A stretch of 64,000 bases of DNA. Source: Gaiellasilicea sp963802765. Its GTDB lineage: Bacteria > Actinomycetota > Thermoleophilia > Gaiellales > Gaiellaceae. The notes under the pieces are model-generated. The model was not told where the DNA came from and did not search any database. It saw only the letters and a program-made list of their open reading frames with translations. Made by a program: the position numbers and the translations under genes. Every line of letters starts with the position of its first letter. Position 1 is the stretch's first letter. The stretch covers positions 310,001 to 374,000 of the forward strand of contig CAWDJZ010000007.1 of the NCBI GenBank assembly GCA_963802765.1, written 5' to 3'. Shown here in pieces: positions 1 to 9,748 of the stretch.

Positions 1-2
1 AG

Positions 3-626
3 CTCGTCTTTCTCGCCAGCTTCCGCTGGCTCGGGGGTGAGGTTCCCGTGGCCGAGATCGAGGCGCTCTTCCCGTCGCTCGAGGCGGGCGCGGAATCAGT
101 CCCCGCGGTCGTCCTGCACAACGCTCCCGGTCGCTACCGCCCGATCACGGATGCGATCGCCGGAGTGCTCGAGAACGCACGGGAGACGCTCGACGTCGTC
201 AACCCATACGTCACCGATCGCGGGATGATCCGGCGTATGGCGCAGGCGGCCCGACGTGGGGTTCGCGTCCGCCTCTTCGTCCCTGCGAATGCGAACAACT
301 GGGCCTGCGCGGCCGCGCAGCAGTTCCACCACGGGGCGCTGCTGGACGCCGGGGTTCGCATCCTCGAGTACCCGGCGATGCTGCACGCGAAGGCATTTGT
401 GCGCGATGGCGAGGAGCTGCTCGCCGGGACGTGCAACCTCGAGGCCTGGAGCCTGAAGCGCTTCTTCGAGATCGACCTCCAGATCTGGTCGAAGGCCGCC
501 GCGTCCCAGTTCGACGAGCGGTTCTCCGTGCCGGCGGAGGCAGTGTCGTCTCCCGGCCGCCGGCTCACCGGGACACAGGAGAGAGCCAAGGCCACAGTCT
601 TCGCGGCCCTCTCGCCTTTTCTCTGA
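3..626 (+). CDS. Phospholipase D-like protein, C-terminal part (partial at left edge)
   Basis: The frame is open from base 3, so the gene begins before the window; the GTG at 48 is only an internal candidate start. The visible ~200 residues look like the second half of a PLD/cardiolipin-synthase-type protein: one HKD motif (HAKAFVRDG) followed by GTCNLEAWSLK, the usual G-T/S-x-N part of the active site. PLD enzymes need two HKD motifs, so the first should lie upstream. Such enzymes make or break phosphodiester bonds, often in membrane lipids; cardiolipin synthesis is possible but not proven here. Ends at a TGA, about 90 bp before pepD on the same strand. Confidence 0.8.
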   Translation, partial: LVFLASFRWLGGEVPVAEIEALFPSLEAGAESVPAVVLHNAPGRYRPITDAIAGVLENARETLDVVNPYVTDRGMIRRMAQAARRGVRVRLFVPANANNWACAAAQQFHHGALLDAGVRILEYPAMLHAKAFVRDGEELLAGTCNLEAWSLKRFFEIDLQIWSKAAASQFDERFSVPAEAVSSPGRRLTGTQERAKATVFAALSPFL

Positions 627-715
627 GCGGCGCTCGCGTTCACTTGCCGTTTGCCTCTTGTCAGATGCGAATGAGATGATCGCCCGGAGTCGGCAGGGTC
701 ATCAGAGGGAGGGGC

Positions 716-2191
716 GTGGCAACGGAGACATCAGTGCTCAAGGGAATCGAGCCCGCCTCGTTCTGGGGACACTTCGAGCAACTGACGAAGATCGCCCGCC
801 CGTCTCGTCACGAGGAGCCGGTGATCGATCACGTTCGCGAATGGGCCGACCAGCATGGGTTCGAGATTCAGCAGGACGCCGGGCGGAATCTCGTGATCCG
901 GGTTCCGGCCACGCCTGGGCGCGAGAGCGCCGCCGGCGTGACACTGCAGGGGCACCTCGACATGGTGTGCGAGCGTGACCCCTCGAGCGAGTACGACCCC
1001 GCCGAGGGACGCATCGGGCTCGTTCGCGACGGCGAGTGGCTGAAAGCGGACGGGACGACGCTCGGCGCCGACGACGGGGTCGCGATCGCGGCCATGATGG
1101 CCCTGGTCGAGGACGACTCGCTGCCCCACGGCCCGCTCGAGCTGCTGATGACGGTGGCCGAGGAGGTTGGACTGGAGGGCGCGAATGCTCTCGACCCGGC
1201 TCTCGTCACGGGCTCGATTCTCATCAATCTCGACAGCGAGGAGGACGGCCGCCTGACGGTGGGCTGTGCCGGCAGCACCGATACGTGGATTCGGATCGAC
1301 AGCTCTCGCGAACCCTCCGCCGACGATGCCGTGACGCTCACCGTCACGGTGAGCGGCGGTCAAGGCGGCCACTCCGGCTCGGGAATCGCCCTGGGACGGT
1401 CGAATGCGGTCAAGGTTCTCGGACGGGCTCTGCGAGAAGCGCAGACGACGGTGCCTTTCCGGCTGGTCTCCCTGTCGGGTGGCAAGAGCCGCAACGCGAT
1501 CCCGCGCGATGCGACCGCGGTCTGTGCCGTCTCGGCCGACCGCGAACAGGACTTCCGGACTGCGGTCGCCGCTGCGGCGGACACCATCTGCGACGCATTC
1601 GCGAAGACCGACCCTGGCGTCTCGATCGCGGTCGAAGCCGCCGAGGCCTCCTCCGACGCGTGGACCGACGCGGGCACCGCCACGATGCTCGATGCCGTCG
1701 CCCTCGTGCCGACCGGGCCGCTTGCGCTGAGCCCCGACTTCGACGATCTCGTCGAGACGAGCACCTCCCTCGGAGAGGCGATCACGGAGGGCGATCAGTT
1801 GACGCTGCACAGCCTCTCGCGCTCGTCGAACGACTCTGCGCTCCCAGAGGTGATCGCCGCCCTCGACGCCGTCGCCCGGCTCGCGGGTGGCGCGCTCGAG
1901 GTCAAGCACAACTACGGCGGCTGGCGGCCGAATCTCGACTCGCCCGCGCTCGCCGCCGCGCAGTCCGTCTACGAGCGACTCTTCGGCGAGCCGCCGATCG
2001 TGACGGCCGTGCACGCCGGGCTCGAGACGGCGGTGATCGGGACCAAGGTGCCCGGCCTGGACATGCTCTCGTTCGGGCCGCAGATCGAGTTTCCGCACTC
2101 ACCCGACGAGAGGGTCAGCGTCCCCACCGTCGAACGCTTCTGGAAACTGCTGGTCGCCGTCGTCGACGAGTTGTCGGCCCCGGGGAGGTAA
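716..2191 (+). CDS. pepD: Aminoacyl-histidine dipeptidase (PepD-like, peptidase M20)
   Basis: Cytosolic metallodipeptidase of the PepD/Xaa-His branch of family M20, hydrolysing dipeptides such as carnosine-like Xaa-His. Metal-site motifs occur in family order: GHLDMV (His ~80), GADDGVA (Asp ~117), AEEVGLEGA (catalytic Glu then metal Glu, ~150), NLDSEE (Asp ~175) and a C-terminal PHSPDE (His ~465). The central part (~200-390) is the inserted dimerisation/lid domain. At 491 residues it is full length for the family (about 480-490). The start is GTG at 716 with a purine-rich GAGGGAGGGG just upstream. The next gene starts 3 bp after the stop, so co-transcription with the following membrane-anchored protein is likely. 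Confidence 0.93.
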   Translation: MATETSVLKGIEPASFWGHFEQLTKIARPSRHEEPVIDHVREWADQHGFEIQQDAGRNLVIRVPATPGRESAAGVTLQGHLDMVCERDPSSEYDPAEGRIGLVRDGEWLKADGTTLGADDGVAIAAMMALVEDDSLPHGPLELLMTVAEEVGLEGANALDPALVTGSILINLDSEEDGRLTVGCAGSTDTWIRIDSSREPSADDAVTLTVTVSGGQGGHSGSGIALGRSNAVKVLGRALREAQTTVPFRLVSLSGGKSRNAIPRDATAVCAVSADREQDFRTAVAAAADTICDAFAKTDPGVSIAVEAAEASSDAWTDAGTATMLDAVALVPTGPLALSPDFDDLVETSTSLGEAITEGDQLTLHSLSRSSNDSALPEVIAALDAVARLAGGALEVKHNYGGWRPNLDSPALAAAQSVYERLFGEPPIVTAVHAGLETAVIGTKVPGLDMLSFGPQIEFPHSPDERVSVPTVERFWKLLVAVVDELSAPGR

Positions 2192-2194
2192 GGC

Positions 2195-2803
2195 ATGCGC
2201 AGTCCCGTCATCTGGCTCGTCATCGCCGGCGGTGTCGTGGCCGTGATCCTCGCTGCCGCCGCCATCGGCGGTCGCGACGAGAGCGGCGAGACCGTCCCCG
2301 CGGGCGAGTGGGCGCAGAACGTGTGCGGCGCCGTCGGCGTCTGGCGTGGTGAGCTCGAGGCGATCGTGGAAGACGTCCGCACCCCGAACGCATCGAGCAC
2401 GGCAGGCGGCGAGGAGCCGCAGTCGGAGACGCCGCAGGGGCGGACGGGCTTCGTCCGCAAGGGCCTCGAGCGCGCAATCCAGGCGACCGAGACGGTGGTC
2501 GAGGGGATCGACAACGCGGGTGTGCCTGACACCGAGCAGGGCGAGGAGGCGGCGGAAGACGTCTCCACGTGGGCCGAGCGCGCCCTCGACGACCTGGAGG
2601 AGGCGGAGGACTCGCTCGACGAGGAGGCGGAGACGATCGAGGAGTCGATCGAGCAGTTCGGGGACGCGACAGGCGCCGTCGGAGCGGCGCTCGTCGGCGG
2701 CGTCCAGACGATCACGGGCGTCGCGGAGCTCGACCCCGAGCTCGCGTTGGCGCTCCGTCAGTCGAGCACCTGTGAGCAGCTTCGTGAGGAGGCCGGTCGA
2801 TGA
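2195..2803 (+). CDS. Hypothetical membrane-anchored acidic protein
   Basis: Not recognised. It is 202 residues long: one N-terminal hydrophobic segment (residues ~5-24, WLVIAGGVVAVILAAAAIGG) without a lipobox, then a strongly acidic, helix-prone domain (residues ~35-200), so a signal anchor with an extracytoplasmic domain is likely. Two cysteines (NVCGAV near residue 44 and STCEQL near the end) could form a disulphide. It sits 3 bp after pepD and overlaps the following carrier gene by 4 bp (ATGA), so it is probably translated with both. A role as accessory protein of the carrier is only inference. Confidence 0.75.
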   Translation: MRSPVIWLVIAGGVVAVILAAAAIGGRDESGETVPAGEWAQNVCGAVGVWRGELEAIVEDVRTPNASSTAGGEEPQSETPQGRTGFVRKGLERAIQATETVVEGIDNAGVPDTEQGEEAAEDVSTWAERALDDLEEAEDSLDEEAETIEESIEQFGDATGAVGAALVGGVQTITGVAELDPELALALRQSSTCEQLREEAGR

Positions 2804-4186
2804 GCACGACGGACTGGGTTCTGATCGCGATCCAGGGCCTCGTCGTCATCGGCTTCATCGCTCTCGGCGTGCGCTCGGGTGGCATCGGCCTGGGGCTCTG
2901 GGGCGGGGTCGGCACGCTCGTTCTCGTCTTCCTGTTCGGGCTCGATCCCGGCGAGCCGCCGATCAGCGCGATCCTGATCATCATCGCCGTCATCTCGGCC
3001 GCGGCGGCGATGCAGGCCGCGGGCGGCGTCGACTACATGGTCGTGATCGCAAGCAAGGCGCTACGCGCGAGGCCGAAGGCACTCAACTTCGTCGCGCCTT
3101 ACGTCTCGTACGTGCTCACGATCCTCACCGGCACCGGCAACACCTTCTTCTCGATCATCCCGGTGATCAACGAGGTCGCGTACTCGAACAAGATCAGGCC
3201 CGAGCGACCGCTGGCCGCGTCGACGGTCGCCTCCGCCGCCGGCATCACCTCGAGCCCCGTTGCGGCGGCGATGGCGACGTTGTTGCCGTTGGTGGAGATC
3301 TTCAACTACGACCTGATCGACGTCCTGCTGATCACGGTCCCGGCGAGCATCGTCGGCATCTTCGCGATGTCGCTCGTGATGACCGGATACGGGAAAGAGC
3401 TGGACTCCGACCCGGAGTACCAGCGCCGCCTGGCCGCCGGCGAGATCAAGCCCCCCGCACCGCCGGCCGAGATCGTTCTGCTGCCGTTCGCCAAGCGCAG
3501 CGTCGCGATCTTCCTCACCGGCGTCCTCGCGATCTGCGTGTTCGGCTTCGTCGAGGACATCCGGCCGACCGTGGCTGCCGAGGGCGGCGGCGTCGAGCCG
3601 ATGTCCGTCACGCCGCTGATCCAGATGATCATGCTCAGTGCTGCGGCGATGATCCTGGTGTTCGCACACGTGAAGGCCAGCGACATCCCCGGCACACCGA
3701 TCTTCAAGTCAGGCATGGTCGCGATGATCGCCTTGTTCGGCATCGCCTGGATGGCGGACACGTTCATCGCGAACAACGAGGACGCGATCGTCGAGGCTCT
3801 CGGCAGCCTGGCCGACGAACTGGCCGTTCATGATCGCGGTCGCCCTCTTCCTCGTCGCCGGGCTGACGACGAGCCAATCGGCAGCGACCCGGACAATGGT
3901 TCCGCTCGGCCTCGCGCTCGGGATCGGGGCCGGCTACATGATCGCGATGTGGACCGCGGTGATGGGTGTGCTCTTCCTCCCGGCGAACGGAACGCAGATC
4001 GCCGCCGCAGAGTCGGACGAAACGGGAACCACAACGCTTGGCAAGCGGGTCATCGACCACTCCTTCCAGGTGCCGCTGCAGGTCTGCTGGGTCGTGACGG
4101 CGCTCGTCGGCATCTTGATCGTCTGGCTCTTCTTCGGCGACCAGACGCCGGCGCCGCCCGCGCCTACGACGACGACGCCGCCGTAG
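2800..4186 (+). CDS. C4-dicarboxylate carrier, Dcu family (one frameshift near 3820)
   Basis: Polytopic inner-membrane protein resembling the anaerobic C4-dicarboxylate transporters DcuA/DcuB, which exchange or take up succinate, fumarate, malate and aspartate. Typical stretches are GTGNTFFSIIPVINEVAY near residue 110 and, after the break, SQSAATRTMVPLGLALG. The first frame covers 2800-~3820 (~340 residues). The protein then continues one frame over (3821-4186: WPFMIAVALFLVAGL...), which restores the family C-terminus. Removing one C at about 3820 makes a single ~461-residue protein. Because both halves are well conserved, I read this as an assembly indel rather than decay. It overlaps the upstream gene by 4 bp and abuts the APC permease (TAG then ATG). 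Confidence 0.8.
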
Positions 4187-5488
4187 ATGAGCGTCCGCGG
4201 CGCCGCCTTCCTCGGCATCGGCGCCATGGTCGGCGCCGGCATCTTTGCGCTGCTGGGCGAGGCCGGCGCCGTCGCGGGCTCCGCAGTCTGGCTCTCGTTC
4301 CTCCTGGCCGGGATCGTCTCCGCCCTGCTCGGCTACACGGTCGTCAAGCTCGGCGTGCGATTCCCGTCGTCAGGTGGACTGATCGCCTACCTGATCGAGG
4401 GCTTCGGTAACGGTCGCCTCGTCGGCATCGCCTCCTGGCTCGGTTACTTCGCCGCGATCGTGATCGTCTGCTCGATGGTCGCCGTCTCGTTCGGAAGCTA
4501 CGCAACCTCGCTGTTCATAGGCGACGGCGCGGGAGCGGGCTGGGACAACTTCTTCACCTCGCTCGTCGTCGTCGCGATGGCGGCGATCAACATGGTCGGC
4601 TCACGAATCGTCGACCGCGCCCAGTCGCTGATCGTCGTTGTCCTGCTCGCTGTCTTCGCCGTGTTCATCGCGGTGACCCTGGTGGAGATCGACTTCGACC
4701 TGCTCGCGTTCAGCGGCTACCCGCCGGTCGAGGACATCATCGCCAGCGTCGCCCTCACCTTCTTCGCATACCTCGGCTTCAGTGTCATCACTTTCGCCGT
4801 CGGGGACTTGCGCGACCCCGAGCGCGAGCTGCCACGAGCCATGTACCTCGCGCTCGGCGTGACGACGGTGCTCTACGTCCTGATCTCGCTCGGCGTCTTC
4901 GGCACGCTCACGGTCCCGGAGGTGATCGGCTACGGCGAGACGGCGATCGCCGAGGCCGCCCGGCCGTCCCTCGGCGACGCGGGGTTCACGATGATGGCGA
5001 TCGCCGCTCTCCTCGCGACCGCGTCGTCGGTGAACGCGACCCTCTACGCGTCGGGCGGGCTGACCACGATGCTGGCGCAGGCCGGGCAGTTCCCGCCGTT
5101 CTTTGGACGTGGCTCGCGTCTCGGCCCTCACGCAGGGCTCTTGATCACTGCGGGGATCGTGCTCGTCGTCTCAAATCTCGTCAACCTCTCGGCGATCGCG
5201 TCGGTAGGTAGCGCGTGCTCGCTGATCATCTTCCTCCTCGTCGGCATCGCCGGCTATCGGCGGCGCGCCGACACCGGCTCCATCGGCGCGATCGTGCTCA
5301 CGGCGATCGCTGCGACGGCCGTCGTCCTCGTCTTCTTCGCCGTCGACACCATTCGCAACGCACCGGAGACGTTCACCGCGATCGTCGCGATCGCCGCGCT
5401 CGCCGTGGTGCTCGATCTCGTCTGGAAGCGGGCGAGGAACGGGAACTCGGCCGCGTCACCGGACGTCGGCACGGCGGCAGGCGGCTGA
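4187..5488 (+). CDS. APC-superfamily amino acid permease
   Basis: Inner-membrane amino acid/polyamine/organocation permease of 433 residues with about 12 hydrophobic segments. The N-terminal helix holds the family substrate-binding signature GIGAMVGAGIFALLGEAG (residues ~10-27); helix 6 region has SVALTFFAYLGFSVITFAVG. The first transmembrane segment starts almost at the initiator Met, short for the family, but ATG 4187 directly follows the stop of the Dcu-type carrier, so translational coupling is likely. A second organic-acid/amino-acid transporter in tandem with a dipeptidase suggests a peptide and amino-acid utilisation cluster. The substrate cannot be told from sequence. Confidence 0.9.
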   Translation: MSVRGAAFLGIGAMVGAGIFALLGEAGAVAGSAVWLSFLLAGIVSALLGYTVVKLGVRFPSSGGLIAYLIEGFGNGRLVGIASWLGYFAAIVIVCSMVAVSFGSYATSLFIGDGAGAGWDNFFTSLVVVAMAAINMVGSRIVDRAQSLIVVVLLAVFAVFIAVTLVEIDFDLLAFSGYPPVEDIIASVALTFFAYLGFSVITFAVGDLRDPERELPRAMYLALGVTTVLYVLISLGVFGTLTVPEVIGYGETAIAEAARPSLGDAGFTMMAIAALLATASSVNATLYASGGLTTMLAQAGQFPPFFGRGSRLGPHAGLLITAGIVLVVSNLVNLSAIASVGSACSLIIFLLVGIAGYRRRADTGSIGAIVLTAIAATAVVLVFFAVDTIRNAPETFTAIVAIAALAVVLDLVWKRARNGNSAASPDVGTAAGG

Positions 5489-5534
5489 GTCGCCGCGGCG
5501 AAAGAAACAGTCCTGGACCCAAGGAAGGAGCGAA

Positions 5535-5792
5535 ATGAGTCAGTACAAGCTGCTGCGGACCTGGGCCGCGGCGATCATGATCATCGGCGCGCTGGGGGTC
5601 GGCCTCGTCGTCTTCGGGACGATCGCCTGGGCGATCGAGGCCGAGGGCTTCTGGGCGACGCTCGGCGTCATCCTCATCGGCGCGCCGCTCGCGCTCTTCC
5701 TGGCGACGTGGCCGTTTGCACTCAGCCAGATGATGCGGGCGCTCGCCGACGTCGGGGATGCGGTCGCGACACCGACGGTCTCCACGTTCTAG
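5535..5792 (+). CDS. Small two-helix membrane protein
   Basis: Not recognised. It has 85 residues with two clear transmembrane segments (residues ~9-32, TWAAAIMIIGALGVGLVVFG..., and ~39-60, TLGVILIGAPLALFLATWPFAL) and little else. The start ATG 5535 has a strong ribosome binding site, AAGGAAGGAG, about 5 bases upstream. It lies between the APC permease and an MFS exporter on the same strand. The gaps of ~45 and ~38 bp allow an operon. Confidence 0.75.
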   Translation: MSQYKLLRTWAAAIMIIGALGVGLVVFGTIAWAIEAEGFWATLGVILIGAPLALFLATWPFALSQMMRALADVGDAVATPTVSTF

Positions 5793-5830
5793 AGCAGTAC
5801 GGTCGCGTGCAGTAGCGCGCGCGAGAACAC

Positions 5831-7465
5831 ATGGCCTCCGAGCCACACACGCCCGAGCGCACCGGTGGGAAGGCCTCCGCCGCCGGTGTCGTGCTGCTCA
5901 CGCTCGCGGCCGGGCAATTCCTGATGACGCTGGACAGCTCGGTGATGAACGTCTCGATCGCGACGGTGGCGAAGGACGTCGGCACGACAGTGACCGGGAT
6001 CCAAGGGGCAATCACGGCGTACACGCTCGTCATGGCCGCGCTCATGATCACCGGTGCGAAGGTGGGGGCGATCATCGGCCGCAAGCGGGCCTTCGCGATC
6101 GGCTGCGTGATCTACGGCTGTGGCTCGTTCACGACCTCGATCGCGCAGAGCCTGCCCGTGCTGCTCTTCGGCTGGTCGTTCCTGGAGGGAGTCGGAGCGG
6201 CGCTGATCCTGCCGGCGATCGTGGCGCTGGTCGCGGGGAACTTTCCGACCGAGCGGCGACCCGCAGCCTATGGGCTGGTGGCGGCGGCCGGGGCCGTCGC
6301 GGTCGCAGTCGGGCCGCTGATCGGGGGTTTCTGCACGACGTACTTCTCCTGGCGGTGGGTCTTTGCCGGCGAGGTCGTGATCGTCGTCGCGATTCTCATC
6401 CTGGGGAGGCGGATCGCGGACGCGCCGGTGGAAGAGCCCCCGCAGCTGGATGTCGTGGGCGCGGTTCTGTCGGCGCTGGGGCTGGGGCTGCTCGTCTTCG
6501 GCGTGCTGCGCACGAGCGAGTGGGGTTGGGTCCAGCCGAAGCCTGATGGCCCGTCGTGGGCGGGTATCTCGCCCTCGTTCTGGCTCGTGCTCGCCGGCTT
6601 CTTCGTGATCTGGGTCTTCTTCCGCTGGCAGGCTCGCCGGGAGTCGCAGGGGAAAGAGCCGCTCATCCGCGCGGCGATGCTGCGCAACAAGCAGCTGAGC
6701 GGCGGGCTGACGATGTTCTTCTTCCAGTACCTCGTGCAGGCGGGGTTCTTCTTCGTCGTGCCGCTCTTCCTCTCGGTTGCCCTCGGCCTGTCCGCGCTCG
6801 AGACGGGCGCCCGCCTGCTGCCGCTCTCGGTGACGCTGCTCGCCGCCGCGATCGGCATTCCGCGCTTCCTCCCGCGGGTCTCGCCGCGTCTGGTCGTCCG
6901 TCTCGGCCTGCTCTCGCTCCTGGCCGGCACGGCGGTCTTGCTCGGCGGACTCGACGCGGATGCGGGCCCGGAGGTCGTCTTCGTGCCGATGCTGCTGGTC
7001 GGGCTCGGGATCGGCGCGCTCGCCTCGCAACTCGGCGCGGTCACGGTCTCGGCGGTACCGGACGACGAGAGCCCCGAGGTAGGCGGGATCCAGAACACGG
7101 CGACAAACCTCGGCGCCTCGCTCGGCACCGCGCTGGCCGGCTCGCTGCTGATCGCGACGCTGACGTCGGCGTTCCTGACGAATGTCCTGCAGGACCCCGC
7201 GATTCCCGCGAGCGCGAAGGAGCAGGCACAGGTCGAGCTCGCGGGAGGCGTGCAGTTCGTGTCGGACGCGGACCTCGAGGCCGCGCTCGACGAGGCGGAC
7301 GTCCCTCCCGCGACCACCGATGCTGCGCTCGAGGCGTATGGCGATGCCCGCCTCGCCGGGCTCCGTTCGGCTCTCGCAATCCTGGCCGTTCTCACGGTCG
7401 TCGCCCTGTTCCTGGCCCAGAGCATCCCTAGGAAACCGGTGGGTGCCGCAGAAGGGAAGGTGTAG
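5831..7465 (+). CDS. MFS drug exporter, DHA2 (14-helix) family
   Basis: Major-facilitator exporter of the EmrB/QacA type, 544 residues with ~14 predicted membrane helices. Residues ~35-60 (LMTLDSSVMNVSIATVAKDVG) match the start-of-helix-1 pattern LDxTVVNVALP of DHA2 proteins. A cytoplasmic loop with GAKVGAIIGRKRAF follows, corresponding to motif A (GxLaDrxGrkr), with the acidic residue absent. A large extracellular loop is present before the last helix (residues ~450-505, acidic). Such pumps expel hydrophobic drugs or dyes by proton antiport. Ends 2 bp before the amidotransferase gene, so the two are probably co-transcribed. Confidence 0.9.
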   Translation: MASEPHTPERTGGKASAAGVVLLTLAAGQFLMTLDSSVMNVSIATVAKDVGTTVTGIQGAITAYTLVMAALMITGAKVGAIIGRKRAFAIGCVIYGCGSFTTSIAQSLPVLLFGWSFLEGVGAALILPAIVALVAGNFPTERRPAAYGLVAAAGAVAVAVGPLIGGFCTTYFSWRWVFAGEVVIVVAILILGRRIADAPVEEPPQLDVVGAVLSALGLGLLVFGVLRTSEWGWVQPKPDGPSWAGISPSFWLVLAGFFVIWVFFRWQARRESQGKEPLIRAAMLRNKQLSGGLTMFFFQYLVQAGFFFVVPLFLSVALGLSALETGARLLPLSVTLLAAAIGIPRFLPRVSPRLVVRLGLLSLLAGTAVLLGGLDADAGPEVVFVPMLLVGLGIGALASQLGAVTVSAVPDDESPEVGGIQNTATNLGASLGTALAGSLLIATLTSAFLTNVLQDPAIPASAKEQAQVELAGGVQFVSDADLEAALDEADVPPATTDAALEAYGDARLAGLRSALAILAVLTVVALFLAQSIPRKPVGAAEGKV

Positions 7466-7467
7466 CT

Positions 7468-8292
7468 ATGTGCCGCTGGCTCGCGTATTCCGGATCGCCG
7501 ATCCGGCTGGAGGAGCTGCTCGTCAAGAGGGACCGCTCGCTGATCGACCAGAGCCTTCACTCCAGGCAGGGTGCGACGACGACGAACGGCGACGGCTTCG
7601 GCGTCGGCTGGTACGACGGCGAGACACCGAGGCTCTATCGCAGCATCCACCCCGCGTGGAACGACCGCAACCTACGCGAGCTTGCTGCCGGGATCTCCTC
7701 GCCGCTTTTCTTCTCGCACATCCGCGCCGCAACGGGGACGGCGGTTCAGGAGACGAACACGCACCCGTTCCGCCACGGGCGCTGGCTCTGGATGCACAAC
7801 GGCGTCATCCGCGAGTTCGCGCGCATGAGGCGCGAGCTGGTGCTCGCGGTCGACGACTCCCTGTTCACCTCGATCGAGGGAACGACAGACTCGGAGGCGA
7901 TGTTCTACCTGGCGCTCACGTTCGGGCTGGAGGACGACCCCATCGCCGCGGTGGAGCGAATGGTCGGCTTCGTCGAGGAGACCGGGCGCAAGCACGGCGT
8001 CGACGATCCGATCCAGATGACGATCGCGACCACCGACGGGCGGAGCATCTGGGCTTTCCGCTACTCGAGCGAAGGCGCCTCGCGCTCGCTCTACTTCAGC
8101 ACCCGGATGGACACACTGAGGGCGCTCTACCCGGAGCTCGAGGAGCTCGGCGCGCTCTCGGACGAGACCAGGGTCGTCGTGTCCGAGCCGCTCGGCGACC
8201 TTCCCGGCGCTTGGAACGAGGCCCCCGAGTCACACGTCGGGATCATCCAGCCGGGCGACGACGAGCTTCGTCCCTTTTCCCCACGGCGATAA
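7468..8292 (+). CDS. Class II glutamine amidotransferase (YafJ/EgtC-like)
   Basis: 274-residue protein that is almost only an Ntn-hydrolase glutaminase domain. It begins Met-Cys (MCRWLAYSG), so Cys2 becomes the N-terminal nucleophile after Met removal. Further family motifs are NGDGFGVGWY (~50), FFSHIRAATG (~88), NTHPFRHGRWLWMHNG (~102) and the serine/threonine-rich EGTTDSEAMFYL (~145). It releases ammonia from glutamine or cuts a related gamma-glutamyl amide bond, as EgtC does in ergothioneine synthesis. No egt genes are nearby, so the substrate is open. ATG 7468 follows the MFS stop by 2 bp. Confidence 0.9.
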   Translation: MCRWLAYSGSPIRLEELLVKRDRSLIDQSLHSRQGATTTNGDGFGVGWYDGETPRLYRSIHPAWNDRNLRELAAGISSPLFFSHIRAATGTAVQETNTHPFRHGRWLWMHNGVIREFARMRRELVLAVDDSLFTSIEGTTDSEAMFYLALTFGLEDDPIAAVERMVGFVEETGRKHGVDDPIQMTIATTDGRSIWAFRYSSEGASRSLYFSTRMDTLRALYPELEELGALSDETRVVVSEPLGDLPGAWNEAPESHVGIIQPGDDELRPFSPRR

Positions 8293-8470
8293 CAATCAGC
8301 TCGATTTCGATTTCGGTCTCACCCCGGATCGAGTCCGCGGACTTCTACTGATCCCAGTCGGCGCCTCCCGGCGGAGCATGAGTGTGATCGCAGGCACCCC
8401 GTGTCGAGCTGGAGGTGGTGCGGATGCCCGAGCCGATTCTCGATTTGGCGTGCCGAAGGAGATAGAGCGT

Positions 8471-8935
8471 ATGCACCCTTGGCTCGCCTCAGCCCAGAAT
8501 CGCCACGGTCGCTACCGTCGCACCATGCAGTTCGACACGAAGATCGCCGTCGTTCTGCGAGACGATCTCGCCGTTTGGCAGAAGACGAACGTGACGGCAT
8601 TTCTGGTCAGTGGCATCGCCGGAACGGTGCCTGACGTCATCGGTCAGCCGTACCGGGATGCCTCCGGAAACGAGTACCTGCCGATGTTCGTCCAGCCAGT
8701 CCTCGTCTACGAGGCTGACGGCGCTGCGCTGCGGCGGGCCTTTGAACGCGCGCTTAGCCGCGGCGTTACGCCAGCCGTCTACACCAACGAGCTCTTCACC
8801 ACCAACCACGACGAAGCGAACCGGGCCGCCGTCGCCGCCGTCGCCGCGCAGGAGCTCGACGTTGTCGGCATCGGGCTCCGCGCCGAACGAAGAACGGTCG
8901 ACAAGATCGTCGACGGGCTGCGATTCCATCCCTGA
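8471..8935 (+). CDS. DUF2000 family protein
   Basis: The core from MQFDTKIAVVLRDDLAVW to DKIVDGLRFHP matches DUF2000, a small (~135 residue) cytosolic family of unknown role. Conserved parts visible are the N-terminal KIAVVLRDDLAVWQK..NVTAFL segment and the TNELFTTNHDEANRAAV segment. ATG 8471 is preceded by GAAGGAG at a 9-base spacing. The ATG at 8525 fits the family's usual N-terminus better but has no ribosome binding site; I list the former and regard both as possible. It stands alone: 180 bp after the amidotransferase gene and convergent with the HxlR-type gene. Confidence 0.8.
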   Translation: MHPWLASAQNRHGRYRRTMQFDTKIAVVLRDDLAVWQKTNVTAFLVSGIAGTVPDVIGQPYRDASGNEYLPMFVQPVLVYEADGAALRRAFERALSRGVTPAVYTNELFTTNHDEANRAAVAAVAAQELDVVGIGLRAERRTVDKIVDGLRFHP

Positions 8936-9104
8936 ACTCGCTTTACGGCCGCCCAAACTCACATCGAGATCGCAGAGAAAGCCCGTAGGGTTCGCAAACC
9001 CAGGCGGGCGCTGTCCCGGGGCGTTGGGTCTCGCGGGATACGAGGGAGCAGTTCGTTGTACGCGAAACTGGCGAGGCGGTATTGGGGCCGTAACGCGTTT
9101 CGCG

Positions 9105-9734
9105 CTACGCCGCCGCTGCCGGCATGGCTTGGAGTGCTGCCTGTTCGACGACTTGCCGCACCGCGTCCGAGTCTCCGTCGATGTCCACGGCATCGAGGTC
9201 GCCGCCGACGAACAGGTTGTAGAAGCCCGCCGGATCCGCGACGACGACCGCGTCTGGAGTTTCAGCCGGCCCGGGTTGCGCTGAGCCGGCGCAGATCGCT
9301 GCGGTCTCGTCGGCGATCTGGAATTCCACCGAGACCTTCGGCCAATCCGGTACCGGCTCGGTCATGGTTTCGAGCGCGTCGATCAGCCAGCCCGGCTCGA
9401 GCTCTTCGCCGTGCGAAGGGGCGCCGAGCGAGCGCACGCCCCAGCGGGCGAGCTCCTGAACGACCCGGCGGAGACGCGCACCGTAATCCGTCAGCTCGTA
9501 GACCGTCGAAGCGGCGGGCGGCGGCAGCCGGTGCTTTTTCACGATTCCAGACGCTTCGAGCTGCTTCAGCCGCGCAGCGAGGATGTTGGTACCGCAGCCG
9601 GGAAGCCGCTCGCGCAGGTCGGAATAGCGGAGCGGCCCGTGCAAGAGCTCGCGCACGACGAGCAACGACCACCGCTCGCCGACGAGATCGAGCGCGTGTG
9701 CGATTGGACAGTACTGGTGGTAGCTCCTTGCCAC
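9105..9734 (-). CDS. HxlR-family transcriptional regulator with C-terminal SCP2-like domain
   Basis: Residues 1-100 form an HxlR winged helix (YCPIAHALDLVGERWSLLVVREL, LRYSDLRERLPGCGTNILAARLKQLE, wing near KKHRLP). The single Cys9 just before the helix is the position used as a redox or electrophile sensor in some HxlR proteins. Residues ~115-205 look like a sterol-carrier/SCP2-type domain (acidic, ADPAGFYNLFVGG), which may bind a hydrophobic ligand. GTG start at 9734. Divergent from an MFS exporter; its own -35 lies inside a palindrome at 9767-9784, so it probably represses itself and the exporter. Confidence 0.85.
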   Translation of the reverse strand: MARSYHQYCPIAHALDLVGERWSLLVVRELLHGPLRYSDLRERLPGCGTNILAARLKQLEASGIVKKHRLPPPAASTVYELTDYGARLRRVVQELARWGVRSLGAPSHGEELEPGWLIDALETMTEPVPDWPKVSVEFQIADETAAICAGSAQPGPAETPDAVVVADPAGFYNLFVGGDLDAVDIDGDSDAVRQVVEQAALQAMPAAAA

Positions 9735-9748
9735 TGATTGCTTGCAAG